From the NCBI GenBank assembly GCA_913055805.1, contig CAJXLF010000002.1:372001-436000 (forward strand): 64,000 nt of DNA, given 5' to 3'. This document shows, one piece after another, positions 9,221 through 16,032 of this stretch. The translations under genes and the position numbers were made by a program. The first letter of the stretch is position 1, and each line of letters opens with the position of its first letter. This stretch comes from an uncultured Salinisphaerales bacterium (GTDB lineage: Bacteria > Pseudomonadota > Gammaproteobacteria > Nevskiales > CAJXLF01). The notes beneath the pieces are model-generated. The model was not told the origin of the DNA. It was given only the letters and a program-made list of their open reading frames with translations, and searched no databases.

Positions 9221-10587
9221 ATCAGATCCAGCACCTCGGACAGCCGTCGTACCGGCTGGATCTCCACATCCTTGATCCCCTGCTTTGGCGCATTGGCCTG
9301 CGGCACGATTACGCGCTTGAATCCATGTTTGGCCGCTTCACGGATACGCTCTTCACCACCCTGCACCGGACGAATCTCGCCAGCCAGGCCGACTTCGCCG
9401 AATACCGCCAACTCGCGGGGCAACGGGCGGCTGCGAAAACTGGATAACAAGGCCAGCAACACCGCCAGATCGGCAGCGGTCTCATGTACGCGCATGCCGC
9501 CCACCACATTGACGAACACATCCTGATCCGCCATGGCAACACCACCATGACGGTGCAGCACCGCAAGCAACATGGCCAGACGGTTCGCATCGGGGCCCAG
9601 GGTGACGCGACGCGGATTACTCAGATGACTTTCATCCACCAGCGCCTGCACCTCCACCAGCAGCGGACGGCTGCCCTCCCGGGCCACCATGATCACACTG
9701 CCAGGCACGGCTTCTTCGTGTCGTGAAAGGAAAATGGCCGAAGGGTTGGCCACTTCCCTGAGACCAGCGTCGGTCATGGCGAAAACGCCCAGTTCATTGA
9801 CAGCGCCAAAGCGATTCTTGGCCGCCCGGATCACACGAAAACGGCTGCCACGGTCCGCCTCGAAATAGAGCACGGTGTCGACCATATGCTCAAGGACGCG
9901 CGGGCCGGAGATCACCCCCTCCTTGGTGACGTGACCCACCAGGATGACGGTAGTGCCCGTCTGCTTGGCGAAACGCACCAGTGCTGCCGAGCTTTCGCGC
10001 AATTGCGAAACCGAACCGGGCGCCGAAGTCAGGGCCTCACTGAAAATGGTCTGCACGGAATCGACCACCATGATCTGGGGTTTTTCCGTGGCAGCCAGAT
10101 CCAGAATACGTTCCACACAGGTTTCCGCCAGCAACGCAAGATCCGTATCCGGCAAGCCCAGGCGGCGGCTGCGCAAATGTACCTGCTCCAGCGATTCCTC
10201 ACCCGTGATGTACAGCCCCCTGGCCCGGCTGCTGAGATGGCTGAGCACCTGCAACAGCAGGGTCGACTTGCCAATGCCGGGATCACCTCCGATCAGAATG
10301 ACCGAGCCCGGCACCAGCCCGCCGCCAAGCACGCGGTCCATTTCCGCCAGACCACTGGCGGTTCTGGGCGTTTCGGCCAGATCAACATCCTTGAGCAGCC
10401 GGATCCGGGTTTCGCCGGCATAGCCTCCCGCACGCTGACGCTCGCGGGCTGTCGCTGTCGGCGGCGCGACCGCGGATTCCGTAAAACTGTTCCAGGCGCC
10501 GCAGTCCGGACACTGGCCGGTCCACTTGGGTTGCTGGCAACCACACTGTTCACAGGTATAAATCGTCTTGCTTTTGGCCTTGGTCAT
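9217..10587 (-). CDS. radA: DNA repair protein RadA (Sms)
   Basis: 456 residues. RadA is a RecA-like branch-migration helicase acting on recombination intermediates. N-terminal C4 zinc finger (CEQCGCQQPKWTGQCPDCGAW, Cys pairs at about 11/14 and 25/28), Walker A GGDPGIGKST, Walker B region IMVVDSVQTI, the RadA-specific KNRFG motif (AAKNRFGAVNELGVF) and a C-terminal Lon-protease-like domain. The ATG at 10587 is preferred to a GTG two codons upstream. It converges with the CorB-like gene with a 4-base overlap. Confidence 0.97.
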   Translation of the reverse strand: MTKAKSKTIYTCEQCGCQQPKWTGQCPDCGAWNSFTESAVAPPTATARERQRAGGYAGETRIRLLKDVDLAETPRTASGLAEMDRVLGGGLVPGSVILIGGDPGIGKSTLLLQVLSHLSSRARGLYITGEESLEQVHLRSRRLGLPDTDLALLAETCVERILDLAATEKPQIMVVDSVQTIFSEALTSAPGSVSQLRESSAALVRFAKQTGTTVILVGHVTKEGVISGPRVLEHMVDTVLYFEADRGSRFRVIRAAKNRFGAVNELGVFAMTDAGLREVANPSAIFLSRHEEAVPGSVIMVAREGSRPLLVEVQALVDESHLSNPRRVTLGPDANRLAMLLAVLHRHGGVAMADQDVFVNVVGGMRVHETAADLAVLLALLSSFRSRPLPRELAVFGEVGLAGEIRPVQGGEERIREAAKHGFKRVIVPQANAPKQGIKDVEIQPVRRLSEVLDLI

Positions 10588-10659
10588 GTTCACGCAATCG
10601 GCATCAATCCAGAATAGGATGAAGTGTACATGCTTACTGTGCCGTCATTAGCCAGAATG

Positions 10660-10686
10660 AAAAACGGGGCGCTCCTGCGCCCCGTT
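10660..10686 (-). terminator. Intrinsic terminator after the porin-like gene
   Basis: Minus strand: ACGGGGCGC-AGGA-GCGCCCCGT followed by TTTT. It lies 23 bases past the stop of the barrel gene and before radA, which starts at 10587 on the same strand. Confidence 0.85.
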
Positions 10687-10708
10687 CTCTGTGCGAAATT
10701 GGCGAATG

Positions 10709-11899
10709 CTAGAAGGCGTATTCCGCCTGCAGCCATAGACGCCGCGTGTCCACGCCGAAGGTATCCTTCGAATAGTCTGCGAACTTGGCCAGCAGCTTGA
10801 ATTTCTCATTCACCGGGTAAACCGCCAGCAAGTCGATTTCGTCACCATAATCCGCGCCCCCGTTATCGGCGCTGAAATCGTGGTAAACCGCCTTGAGCAA
10901 GGTCTTGCCCAACTTGGTGCCGACAACGGCGTACAGATCCTGAACGCCGTCAGCCGGCGTTGCCAGGAACAGATCGGCCCAGCCCTGGAAAGCGTGGGCG
11001 GTGGCGAGCGGCGTCATGAAAGCATAGGTGCCATCACCACCCAGGGATTCATAACCCGCTCCGGCAACCACAACACCGATGGGCATGGAGAAGTCGATCA
11101 GGAAATAATCGGATTCCTGGCCATCAGGCGCATCCGCGTAATCATCTTGGCGGGCGTATTCCAGCGTGTAGCCGAGCTGACTGAAGGTACCGGCCGCTCG
11201 CAGACCGAGGGTGCGGCTGTCCGCCTCTGTCTCGAAATCGAGAAGATAGGCATAGCCGGTCAGGGTCAGGTTCTCAAAACCCGTGTACTGGGTATTGAAC
11301 AGATGCGACGACATGTCGCGATCCTGGAAGAAAATACCATGCGCCTCATCGACATAGACGTAGGTCATCTTGGTGTCTTCGAACCAGGTGTTGCTCAGAT
11401 TCAGGGCGTCGTAGGTCTGCTCGTTCTGACGCCAGCCAACATTACCGATAAAGCGGGCATTATCAAGAATGATTCTCTGACGACCCACGATTGCCGTTGC
11501 GTTTTCAATCCTGTATCTCAGGTAGGCCTGATTGAGCTCCTCACTGGTCGGATCCGCGATCGTGGCGAATGCCGTGTGGCCATTGGTGGCGTCCAGCGAC
11601 GGAGGTCCGCTGTTATATTCCTCGTCGCCTCCGATTGCGAAAGTACCTTCAAACTCGACAAAGGCATCGAATCCCCTGTACTCGGCGGTGGCGTAACCCA
11701 GGCGTGCGCGCAGGGTCAATGCATCCGCATCCTCCTTGCCTTCCTGTTCTGCGGACTCGTAACGCAGGCGTGTATTAAGTGTCGGCTTGCCGCCGGTCAT
11801 CGCTGATTCGAGTGTTCCGCTTTCTCCGGCAGCATGTAATGAAGGCGGCAAACACATTACGGCCAGCGCCGTAAGCGTGATCTTCCCAAAGTTTTTCAA
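10709..11899 (-). CDS. Porin-like outer-membrane beta-barrel protein
   Basis: 396 residues from a TTG at 11899, chosen because GGAG sits 7 bases upstream and the following residues (LKNFGKITLTALAVMCLPPSLHAAGES) form a signal peptide. The frame is open 30 codons further up with a GTG at 11989, but that stretch is the regulatory leader. The mature protein is built of alternating strands with aromatic girdles (LNTRLRYESAEQEG, FDAFVEFEGTF, LRYRIENATAIVGRQRI, GYTLEYARQDDY) and ends in RRLWLQAEYAF, a classic C-terminal Phe barrel signal. It resembles alginate-export or phosphate-selective type porins; the substrate is unknown. It is a separate transcription unit with its own sigma-54 type promoter and structured leader. 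Confidence 0.85.
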   Translation of the reverse strand: MKNFGKITLTALAVMCLPPSLHAAGESGTLESAMTGGKPTLNTRLRYESAEQEGKEDADALTLRARLGYATAEYRGFDAFVEFEGTFAIGGDEEYNSGPPSLDATNGHTAFATIADPTSEELNQAYLRYRIENATAIVGRQRIILDNARFIGNVGWRQNEQTYDALNLSNTWFEDTKMTYVYVDEAHGIFFQDRDMSSHLFNTQYTGFENLTLTGYAYLLDFETEADSRTLGLRAAGTFSQLGYTLEYARQDDYADAPDGQESDYFLIDFSMPIGVVVAGAGYESLGGDGTYAFMTPLATAHAFQGWADLFLATPADGVQDLYAVVGTKLGKTLLKAVYHDFSADNGGADYGDEIDLLAVYPVNEKFKLLAKFADYSKDTFGVDTRRLWLQAEYAF

Positions 11900-11907
11900 A
11901 AGATTTC

Positions 11908-11973
11908 TCCCTGTGACCGGCAACTCGCGAACACCGCTCGCCTCTCCACACACAGGGATGGACGCCGTTGCCC
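11908..11973 (-). promoter_or_regulatory. Leader of porin gene: A1/G4 hexaloop and SD-sequestering stem
   Basis: On the minus strand GGGC-AACGGC-GTCC (11973-11960) is a small stem with a six-base loop whose first base is A and fourth is G, the ANTAR recognition pattern. Immediately downstream TCCCTGTG (11958-11951) can pair with CACAGGGA (11915-11908), which contains the GGGA part of the ribosome-binding site of the porin gene. Control could therefore be at translation initiation as well as transcription. Confidence 0.55.
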
Positions 11974-12015
11974 TAGGACTACTATTCACTGCGACCCCGG
12001 CCCCCTTCTTTGGGT

Positions 12016-12036
12016 GCGGTGATTTTCAACCACCGC
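12016..12036 (-). promoter_or_regulatory. 5' hairpin of the porin leader
   Basis: Minus strand GCGGTG-gttgaaaat-CACCGC is a perfect 6-bp stem between the sigma-54 type promoter (12061-12076) and the hexaloop hairpin. The stretches GCGGTGG and ACCCAAAG recur in the leader of the ANTAR-1 gene, so it may be a shared leader element. Confidence 0.5.
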
Positions 12037-12060
12037 CGGTCAGGATCTCGGGCATACAAA

Positions 12061-12076
12061 AGCAATCGGCATGCCA
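12061..12076 (-). promoter_or_regulatory. Sigma-54 type (-24/-12) promoter for the porin gene
   Basis: Minus strand TGGCATGCCGATTGCT matches the RpoN consensus TGGCAYR-N4-TTGCW, with GG and GC exactly 10 bases apart. It lies about 160 bases upstream of the TTG start, leaving room for the structured leader. Confidence 0.75.
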
Positions 12077-12122
12077 ATAAATATTCAATGCCGCAGAAAG
12101 AATACAACCCGTTGTTATATAT

Positions 12123-12149
12123 AAAAAAAACCCCGGCTTTCGCCGGGGT
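12123..12149 (-). terminator. Terminator of the DUF3034-to-OmpA operon
   Basis: Minus strand ACCCCGGC-GAAA-GCCGGGGT then eight T residues: an 8-9 bp GC stem with a GNRA-type loop. It lies about 100 bases after the OmpA-cupredoxin stop and separates that operon from the porin gene. Confidence 0.92.
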
Positions 12150-12248
12150 CGGAATCAAGTACCTACTGCACTATTCCCAAGCAGCGATACCGTCCATGGC
12201 CTCAAAGACGGTCGCGAGAGAAACATCCTTATTGCCGGCAAGCCGGCC

Positions 12249-13181
12249 TCAGCTGACAACGACCTTGCCGCTCATACGGCTGCCGTGAATAGCGCATACG
12301 TAGTCATATTCACCCGGCGCGTCGAAGTTTCTGCTGTACGCCGCGCCATGACGCAGCCGTGCGCTTTTGGCATCGTCGAATTGCACAATGTGATTGGAAC
12401 CACCATTGTTGGTCCAGACCACGGTCGTGCCGGCGTCAACTTCCAGAATGGCCGGTTCGAAAGCGTTATCTACAATCGATACCTGACTACCGCTGACTGC
12501 AGCCGGTGCCGCGGCCATTGCGGGCGCTGCCGGTGCGGGACTGGCGTGTGCATGATCCATGGGCGCTGCAGCCGCAGGTGCTGCACTCACCATGCCTGTG
12601 CCGAGAATGATCAGCTCGACGCGGCGATTCAGTGCGCGCCCGGCGTCAGTGTCGTTGTCCGACACCGGCACGCTTTCGCCATAACCCTTCATACTCATGC
12701 GTGTCGCCGGCACCCCTTGCAGCGTCAGATACTTCACTACGCTGGCCACTCGGCGGGCAGACAGTGACTGATTGTATTCAGCGGAACCGACACTGTCGGT
12801 GTGCCCCGCCACTTCAAAGGTAATGCCCGGCGCCTGCAACAGGGCAGCAGCCACCAGATCCAGCAACGCCTTGTCTTCCGGCGTCAGCGTCGAAGAGTTA
12901 AATGCGAAATGCAGTCCCTGCAGGACTATCTTGTCGCCTGTCTTGCAACCTTTCAGATTCGCGGATTGACCGCTTAGCGTTGGCAACACGCAAGGTGTTT
13001 TCGCCACGGGTGCGGGCGCCGGCGCCGGCTCGGGAATCTTGTCATAGACCTCGCTGGTCGCGCGCCATGCCAGTTTCGGATCACCCGGCGGTCGCAGCCC
13101 GGTGGTCGACAGCGTACAGCCAGTGACCTGGACGGCGACGGCCGCCAACACCACTGCCTTGAACATCGAAAAACGTTTCAT
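12249..13181 (-). CDS. Lipoprotein with OmpA domain fused to a copper-binding cupredoxin
   Basis: 310 residues. Signal peptide with lipobox VTGC (Cys22), then a segment (CTLSTTGLRPP, RATSEVYDKIPEP) nearly identical to the start of the small lipoprotein upstream. OmpA-like peptidoglycan-binding domain at about 78-195 (FNSSTLTPEDKALLD, GHTDSVGSAEYNQSLSARR, NRRVEL). An Ala/Pro/His linker follows, then a plastocyanin-like domain at about 230-310 (FEPAILEVDAGTTVVWTN, NHIVQF, YVCAIHGSRM). The type 1 copper ligands would be His264, Cys296, His299 and Met303. It is probably anchored in the outer membrane and held to peptidoglycan, presenting an electron-transfer copper site in the periplasm. It is the last gene of its operon. 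Confidence 0.9.
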   Translation of the reverse strand: MKRFSMFKAVVLAAVAVQVTGCTLSTTGLRPPGDPKLAWRATSEVYDKIPEPAPAPAPVAKTPCVLPTLSGQSANLKGCKTGDKIVLQGLHFAFNSSTLTPEDKALLDLVAAALLQAPGITFEVAGHTDSVGSAEYNQSLSARRVASVVKYLTLQGVPATRMSMKGYGESVPVSDNDTDAGRALNRRVELIILGTGMVSAAPAAAAPMDHAHASPAPAAPAMAAAPAAVSGSQVSIVDNAFEPAILEVDAGTTVVWTNNGGSNHIVQFDDAKSARLRHGAAYSRNFDAPGEYDYVCAIHGSRMSGKVVVS

Positions 13182-13289
13182 AAGCTTCTACTCCCTAACT
13201 ATTAATGTGTATTCCCCAGTCCCGGGATTCACGTCACTACCCGATCAGCAGTGACACAAATTCGATTGACCCCTGGTATGCACAGCCTG

Positions 13290-13475
13290 TTAATGGGCGG
13301 TTGCGGGTTTGGATTGACTTGCCTCGGGCACCTTGTCATAGACCTCGCTCGTTGCCCGTGTCGCCAGACTGTGATCAGTAGGGGCGCGCAGTCCCGTCGT
13401 GGACAATGTGCAGGCAATACCCGGGACCGAAATAGCCACCAGCAGCATGACCTTGAGCATCAATGAACCTTTCAT
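13290..13475 (-). CDS. Small lipoprotein, paralogue of the OmpA-cupredoxin N-terminus
   Basis: 61 residues. Signal peptide LKVMLLVAISVPGIAC with lipobox Cys22, then CTLSTTGLRAPTDH and RATSEVYDKVPEA, matching the first 30 mature residues of the next gene's product (CTLSTTGLRPPGDP, RATSEVYDKIPEP). The protein stops soon after. GGGAG lies 10 bases before the ATG. It is likely co-transcribed with its neighbours. The repeated segment may be a conserved interaction tag in the outer membrane; no family recognised. Confidence 0.75.
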   Translation of the reverse strand: MKGSLMLKVMLLVAISVPGIACTLSTTGLRAPTDHSLATRATSEVYDKVPEASQSKPATAH

Positions 13476-13513
13476 AAGCAGTACTCCCTGAGTTTGTTGA
13501 GTGGATTCTCCAG

Positions 13514-13690
13514 TCAGTTGTTAAAAGCGCCGGCACAATGGCCCGCGTCATAAACGTAGGTAATCGAGTTCTGGCCGCCGCAGTAGCCCTGCAAAGGCTG
13601 CAGGCCCACTGCTGACAACGTGCTGCATCCCGTCCCGGCGCAGATGAGCAGGACCAGACCCGCCAGGTAAATTTTCCGAATGTCTTGCAT
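13514..13690 (-). CDS. Small Cys-containing lipoprotein
   Basis: 58 residues, read directly from the minus strand: MQDIRKIYLAGLVLLIC, then AGTGCSTLSAVGLQPLQGY and further to a TGA at 13514. Lipobox AGTGC puts the lipidated Cys at residue 22. The mature part is about 37 residues, has two more cysteines (CGG and HCAG) that could form a disulphide, and includes SITYVYDAG. Its start (CSTLSAVGL) and the YVYD stretch loosely resemble the two neighbouring lipoproteins. GGGGAG precedes the ATG by 8 bases. Function unknown. Confidence 0.68.
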   Translation of the reverse strand: MQDIRKIYLAGLVLLICAGTGCSTLSAVGLQPLQGYCGGQNSITYVYDAGHCAGAFNN

Positions 13691-13735
13691 CTTCCCTACT
13701 CCCCGAGGCTCCCGGCCTCTTTCTGCGGACGGACA

Positions 13736-13882
13736 TCACAGGCTGGGTACCAGATCGCTGACGATCGCCACCGTCCCGAGCAACATCAGCCCGGCCCAGC
13801 CCAGCATTCCGAGCATCAGCAGTCCGGCCATACGCAAACTGCCGCCCATATCCGTAGTCATTGCCTGATTCGCCCTGTTCAT
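13736..13882 (-). CDS. Small single-span membrane protein
   Basis: 48 residues from ATG 13882 (SD CAGGGAGATCAAGCG) to TGA 13736. The sequence has a short polar N-terminus (MNRANQAMTTDMGG) and one long hydrophobic stretch, MAGLLMLGMLGWAGLMLLG followed by TVAIV, rich in Met, Leu and Gly. It lies 30 bases after the PepSY-type gene and before the tiny lipoprotein, in the same orientation, so it probably belongs to the operon. It could be a membrane subunit of the PepSY protein. No family recognised. Confidence 0.62.
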   Translation of the reverse strand: MNRANQAMTTDMGGSLRMAGLLMLGMLGWAGLMLLGTVAIVSDLVPSL

Positions 13883-13912
13883 CGCTTGATCTCCCTGTAT
13901 GGCTGTCCGTTT

Positions 13913-14842
13913 TCAGGCATTGGCTGCCTGACGACGACGACGGCTGCTACGCCACAGCATCCAGATACCACTGATGCTCAGCACCAGTGCCGCTACGCCA
14001 ACCATGTTGATGACCCATGGCCCGACAGAACCGAACAAGCGGCCGCTGTGAGCGTCGATAAGCACCTGTTCAATGGCAATGCTGGGGCGTGCATGGGGCA
14101 GGACTTTCTCCTGCTCAGGCGCCGGCAGGGCCTGTGCTTTCGACCAGCTGACCTCCATACCCGGAGGTAACGGCACCCAGTCAAGTCCATCCCGGGTGAC
14201 GAAAATATCCAGATCCTGCACAGCAACCAGACTGCCGTTATCCTCATTCACGAGACCGATACGGCGAATACTGGCGACCGGCAGGGTGTAGTCACTGAGC
14301 TGGTCCACCACACTGCCATCGGCATTCAGGATGACCAGGCGGTCCGCCGCCGCCACATAGAGCAGTTCCTGCCCACCCAGTTGCTGGCTGACAAAGCCCA
14401 GAGGGGCGGGAATCGCCTGATCCAGCGGCTGGCCATCCAGCACCGTGTTCTCGACCGTAGCGGCCAGCCAGTGACTATTGGCGCTGAAACCGCTCTTGGG
14501 CGCTTCGGCATGCAATCCATACATGGCTATCAACCAGGGCCAGTCGATCCGGTCGGCATCCAGCCCGAGGCTGACGCTCTGATTCAGGAGAATGCCGCTG
14601 GTGCCCAACCAGCCCATGAAAATGAAGGCAAATAACCCGGCCCGTTTGTGCCACTCACGCAGAGTGACCTGCAGATTCCTGGCACGTGTCTTCGAGGCCA
14701 GACGCCGCAGCCTGACCGGACGTATATGGATGACCTGCAACCGCCACGCGGTCACCCGGGATGAGAACCGGCGATTGCCGGGCTGATCAATCAGGACTTC
14801 CTGATTCTGCACTCTTGCCAGCTGTTCAGACATTTCGCTCAC
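13913..14842 (-). CDS. PepSY-associated transmembrane protein
   Basis: 309 residues. A cytoplasmic basic N-terminus of about 60 residues leads to REWHKRAGLFAFIFMGWLGTSGILL (first span, about 62-88), a periplasmic domain of about 180 residues, then WVINMVGVAALVLSISGIWMLW (second span) and an Arg-rich tail. The LREWHKRAG segment before the first span is typical of PepSY_TM proteins, which often accompany FMN-binding or reductase proteins and may carry electrons across the inner membrane through haem. Its ATG overlaps the stop of the FMN-binding gene by 4 bases, indicating tight coupling. Confidence 0.78.
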   Translation of the reverse strand: MSEMSEQLARVQNQEVLIDQPGNRRFSSRVTAWRLQVIHIRPVRLRRLASKTRARNLQVTLREWHKRAGLFAFIFMGWLGTSGILLNQSVSLGLDADRIDWPWLIAMYGLHAEAPKSGFSANSHWLAATVENTVLDGQPLDQAIPAPLGFVSQQLGGQELLYVAAADRLVILNADGSVVDQLSDYTLPVASIRRIGLVNEDNGSLVAVQDLDIFVTRDGLDWVPLPPGMEVSWSKAQALPAPEQEKVLPHARPSIAIEQVLIDAHSGRLFGSVGPWVINMVGVAALVLSISGIWMLWRSSRRRRQAANA

Positions 14843-15360
14843 CTGCTTGCCAGTTGGTCAAAGGTCAGTGCCGTACGCGCCATACGCTCCATCATCTTCA
14901 CGGAGAGTGTTGCGCCGGAAATATTGTCGACCTCACGGTCCAGCGCATTTCCTGCCGCACGGGCGCCCTCGAGTTGGTGCAGGAAAGCCGGCTCGGCCAC
15001 CTGTTCACCCCGCGACTCGCGGTAGATCAGCACGCGGGCCACTTCCACCATCCCGTTGTTGACGACAAAACCGCAGGTGGTCGGCACATAGCCTTCCTTG
15101 CCGATGTCGTCGAAAATCCAGGCGGTTCTGTCGCCGGCCCGCCAGTAACGCAGGCGTGCCTGTGGAAAGGATCGGCCAAATACCTGGCTCACCTCGGACT
15201 GTTTGCCGCCATCCAGGTTGAGCACTTCGGGTGCCGGCGGATTGGTGCCAAATACTTCGGCCAGAAAGGCCTCAGGTGTCTGAAACGTCTTGTAGAGCTC
15301 AAAGGCCATGGCACTACCCAGACTCAACACCATCATTAATACAAAAATCGCTGCTTTCAT
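14839..15360 (-). CDS. FMN-binding domain protein (NqrC/RnfG-like SGAT motif)
   Basis: 173 residues. Signal peptide MKAAIFVLMMVLSLGSAMA, then a compact domain ending in DNISGATLSV. The D-x-x-S-G-A-T pattern is the flavinylation site of FMN-binding domains: ApbE attaches FMN to the threonine, here Thr151. No apbE is in the window. Such proteins are periplasmic one-domain flavoproteins that pass electrons. It overlaps the PepSY gene by 4 bases, a pairing that suggests transfer of electrons between the membrane protein and the periplasmic flavin. Confidence 0.86.
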   Translation of the reverse strand: MKAAIFVLMMVLSLGSAMAFELYKTFQTPEAFLAEVFGTNPPAPEVLNLDGGKQSEVSQVFGRSFPQARLRYWRAGDRTAWIFDDIGKEGYVPTTCGFVVNNGMVEVARVLIYRESRGEQVAEPAFLHQLEGARAAGNALDREVDNISGATLSVKMMERMARTALTFDQLASR

Positions 15361-15386
15361 GATTTCACTGTTATTGCTTTAAAGGG

Positions 15387-15413
15387 CCCCATTGGGCACA
15401 AGGCCCAATGGGG
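15387..15413 (-). repeat. Perfect 11-bp inverted repeat in the operon
   Basis: CCCCATTGGGC (15387-15397) and GCCCAATGGGG (15403-15413) separated by 5 bases, between the truncated haemoglobin and FMN-binding genes. No long T tract follows on the minus strand, so it looks more like an mRNA-stabilising or processing hairpin than a full terminator. A second, longer inverted repeat (15422-15433 with 15476-15487, 11 of 12 matching) sits just after the haemoglobin stop. Confidence 0.65.
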
Positions 15414-15495
15414 AACCACGGGTTGCTGAACAAGGAGGGGCAGAGTCACGGGAGGAGAGAGTTCCCATTCCTGATTTGTCCAGCAACGACACGAC

Positions 15496-15987
15496 TTACC
15501 TCGTCACGATGACGCGTTCGAAGGGTGCGAGCGCCGCAATCAGCTGATTGCATACCGAATAGGGGGTATTCACCCGCTCGCAGGCGTTGTAGGCCGCTTC
15601 CACCACGGCATTGAACTCGGTGAGTGTGATGCCCAGATCGGCATGCGCCGCCTCCATGCTGGCGCCCTGATACTCGACGTTACCGCCAAGCACCATCTGC
15701 TCCAGCTGGGTGTTCAGGAATATCTGGCGATCAACGTTGCCGAATTCCCGGAAGATGTGATTGATGCGCGTGTCCAGCATGATGTAGTGGAACAACGCCT
15801 CAACCCAGGCGTGCACGCCGGCTTCACCACCGAATTCTTCCAGTGCATCGGCACTGAGACCCGGATAGGTCGGCATCTGCCCATGGGGCATGGCGTTTTT
15901 GTCAGCTGCCTGCACCTGCATGGAAATAACCATCAGCAGGGTTGCGGAAAACAGCATCAGATACGAACGTAGATTTAACAGTTTCAT
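15496..15987 (-). CDS. Secreted group 1 truncated haemoglobin
   Basis: 163 residues. Signal peptide to about residue 27 (ATLLMVISMQVQAADK). The rest is a two-on-two globin: FGGEAGVHAWVEALFHYIM, DTRINHIFREFG, QLEQMVLGGNVEYQGASMEAAHADLGIT. Expected haem residues are His115 as proximal ligand (in AAHADLGI) and Tyr68 at the B10 position. Most truncated haemoglobins are cytoplasmic; a signal peptide places this one in the periplasm, where it might bind NO or O2. It follows the DUF3034 gene by 45 bases. Confidence 0.86.
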   Translation of the reverse strand: MKLLNLRSYLMLFSATLLMVISMQVQAADKNAMPHGQMPTYPGLSADALEEFGGEAGVHAWVEALFHYIMLDTRINHIFREFGNVDRQIFLNTQLEQMVLGGNVEYQGASMEAAHADLGITLTEFNAVVEAAYNACERVNTPYSVCNQLIAALAPFERVIVTR

Positions 15988-16032
15988 AAGACTCTCCTAA
16001 TCTTCAGGTGAGTAAATTCCATTCAGACCAGC

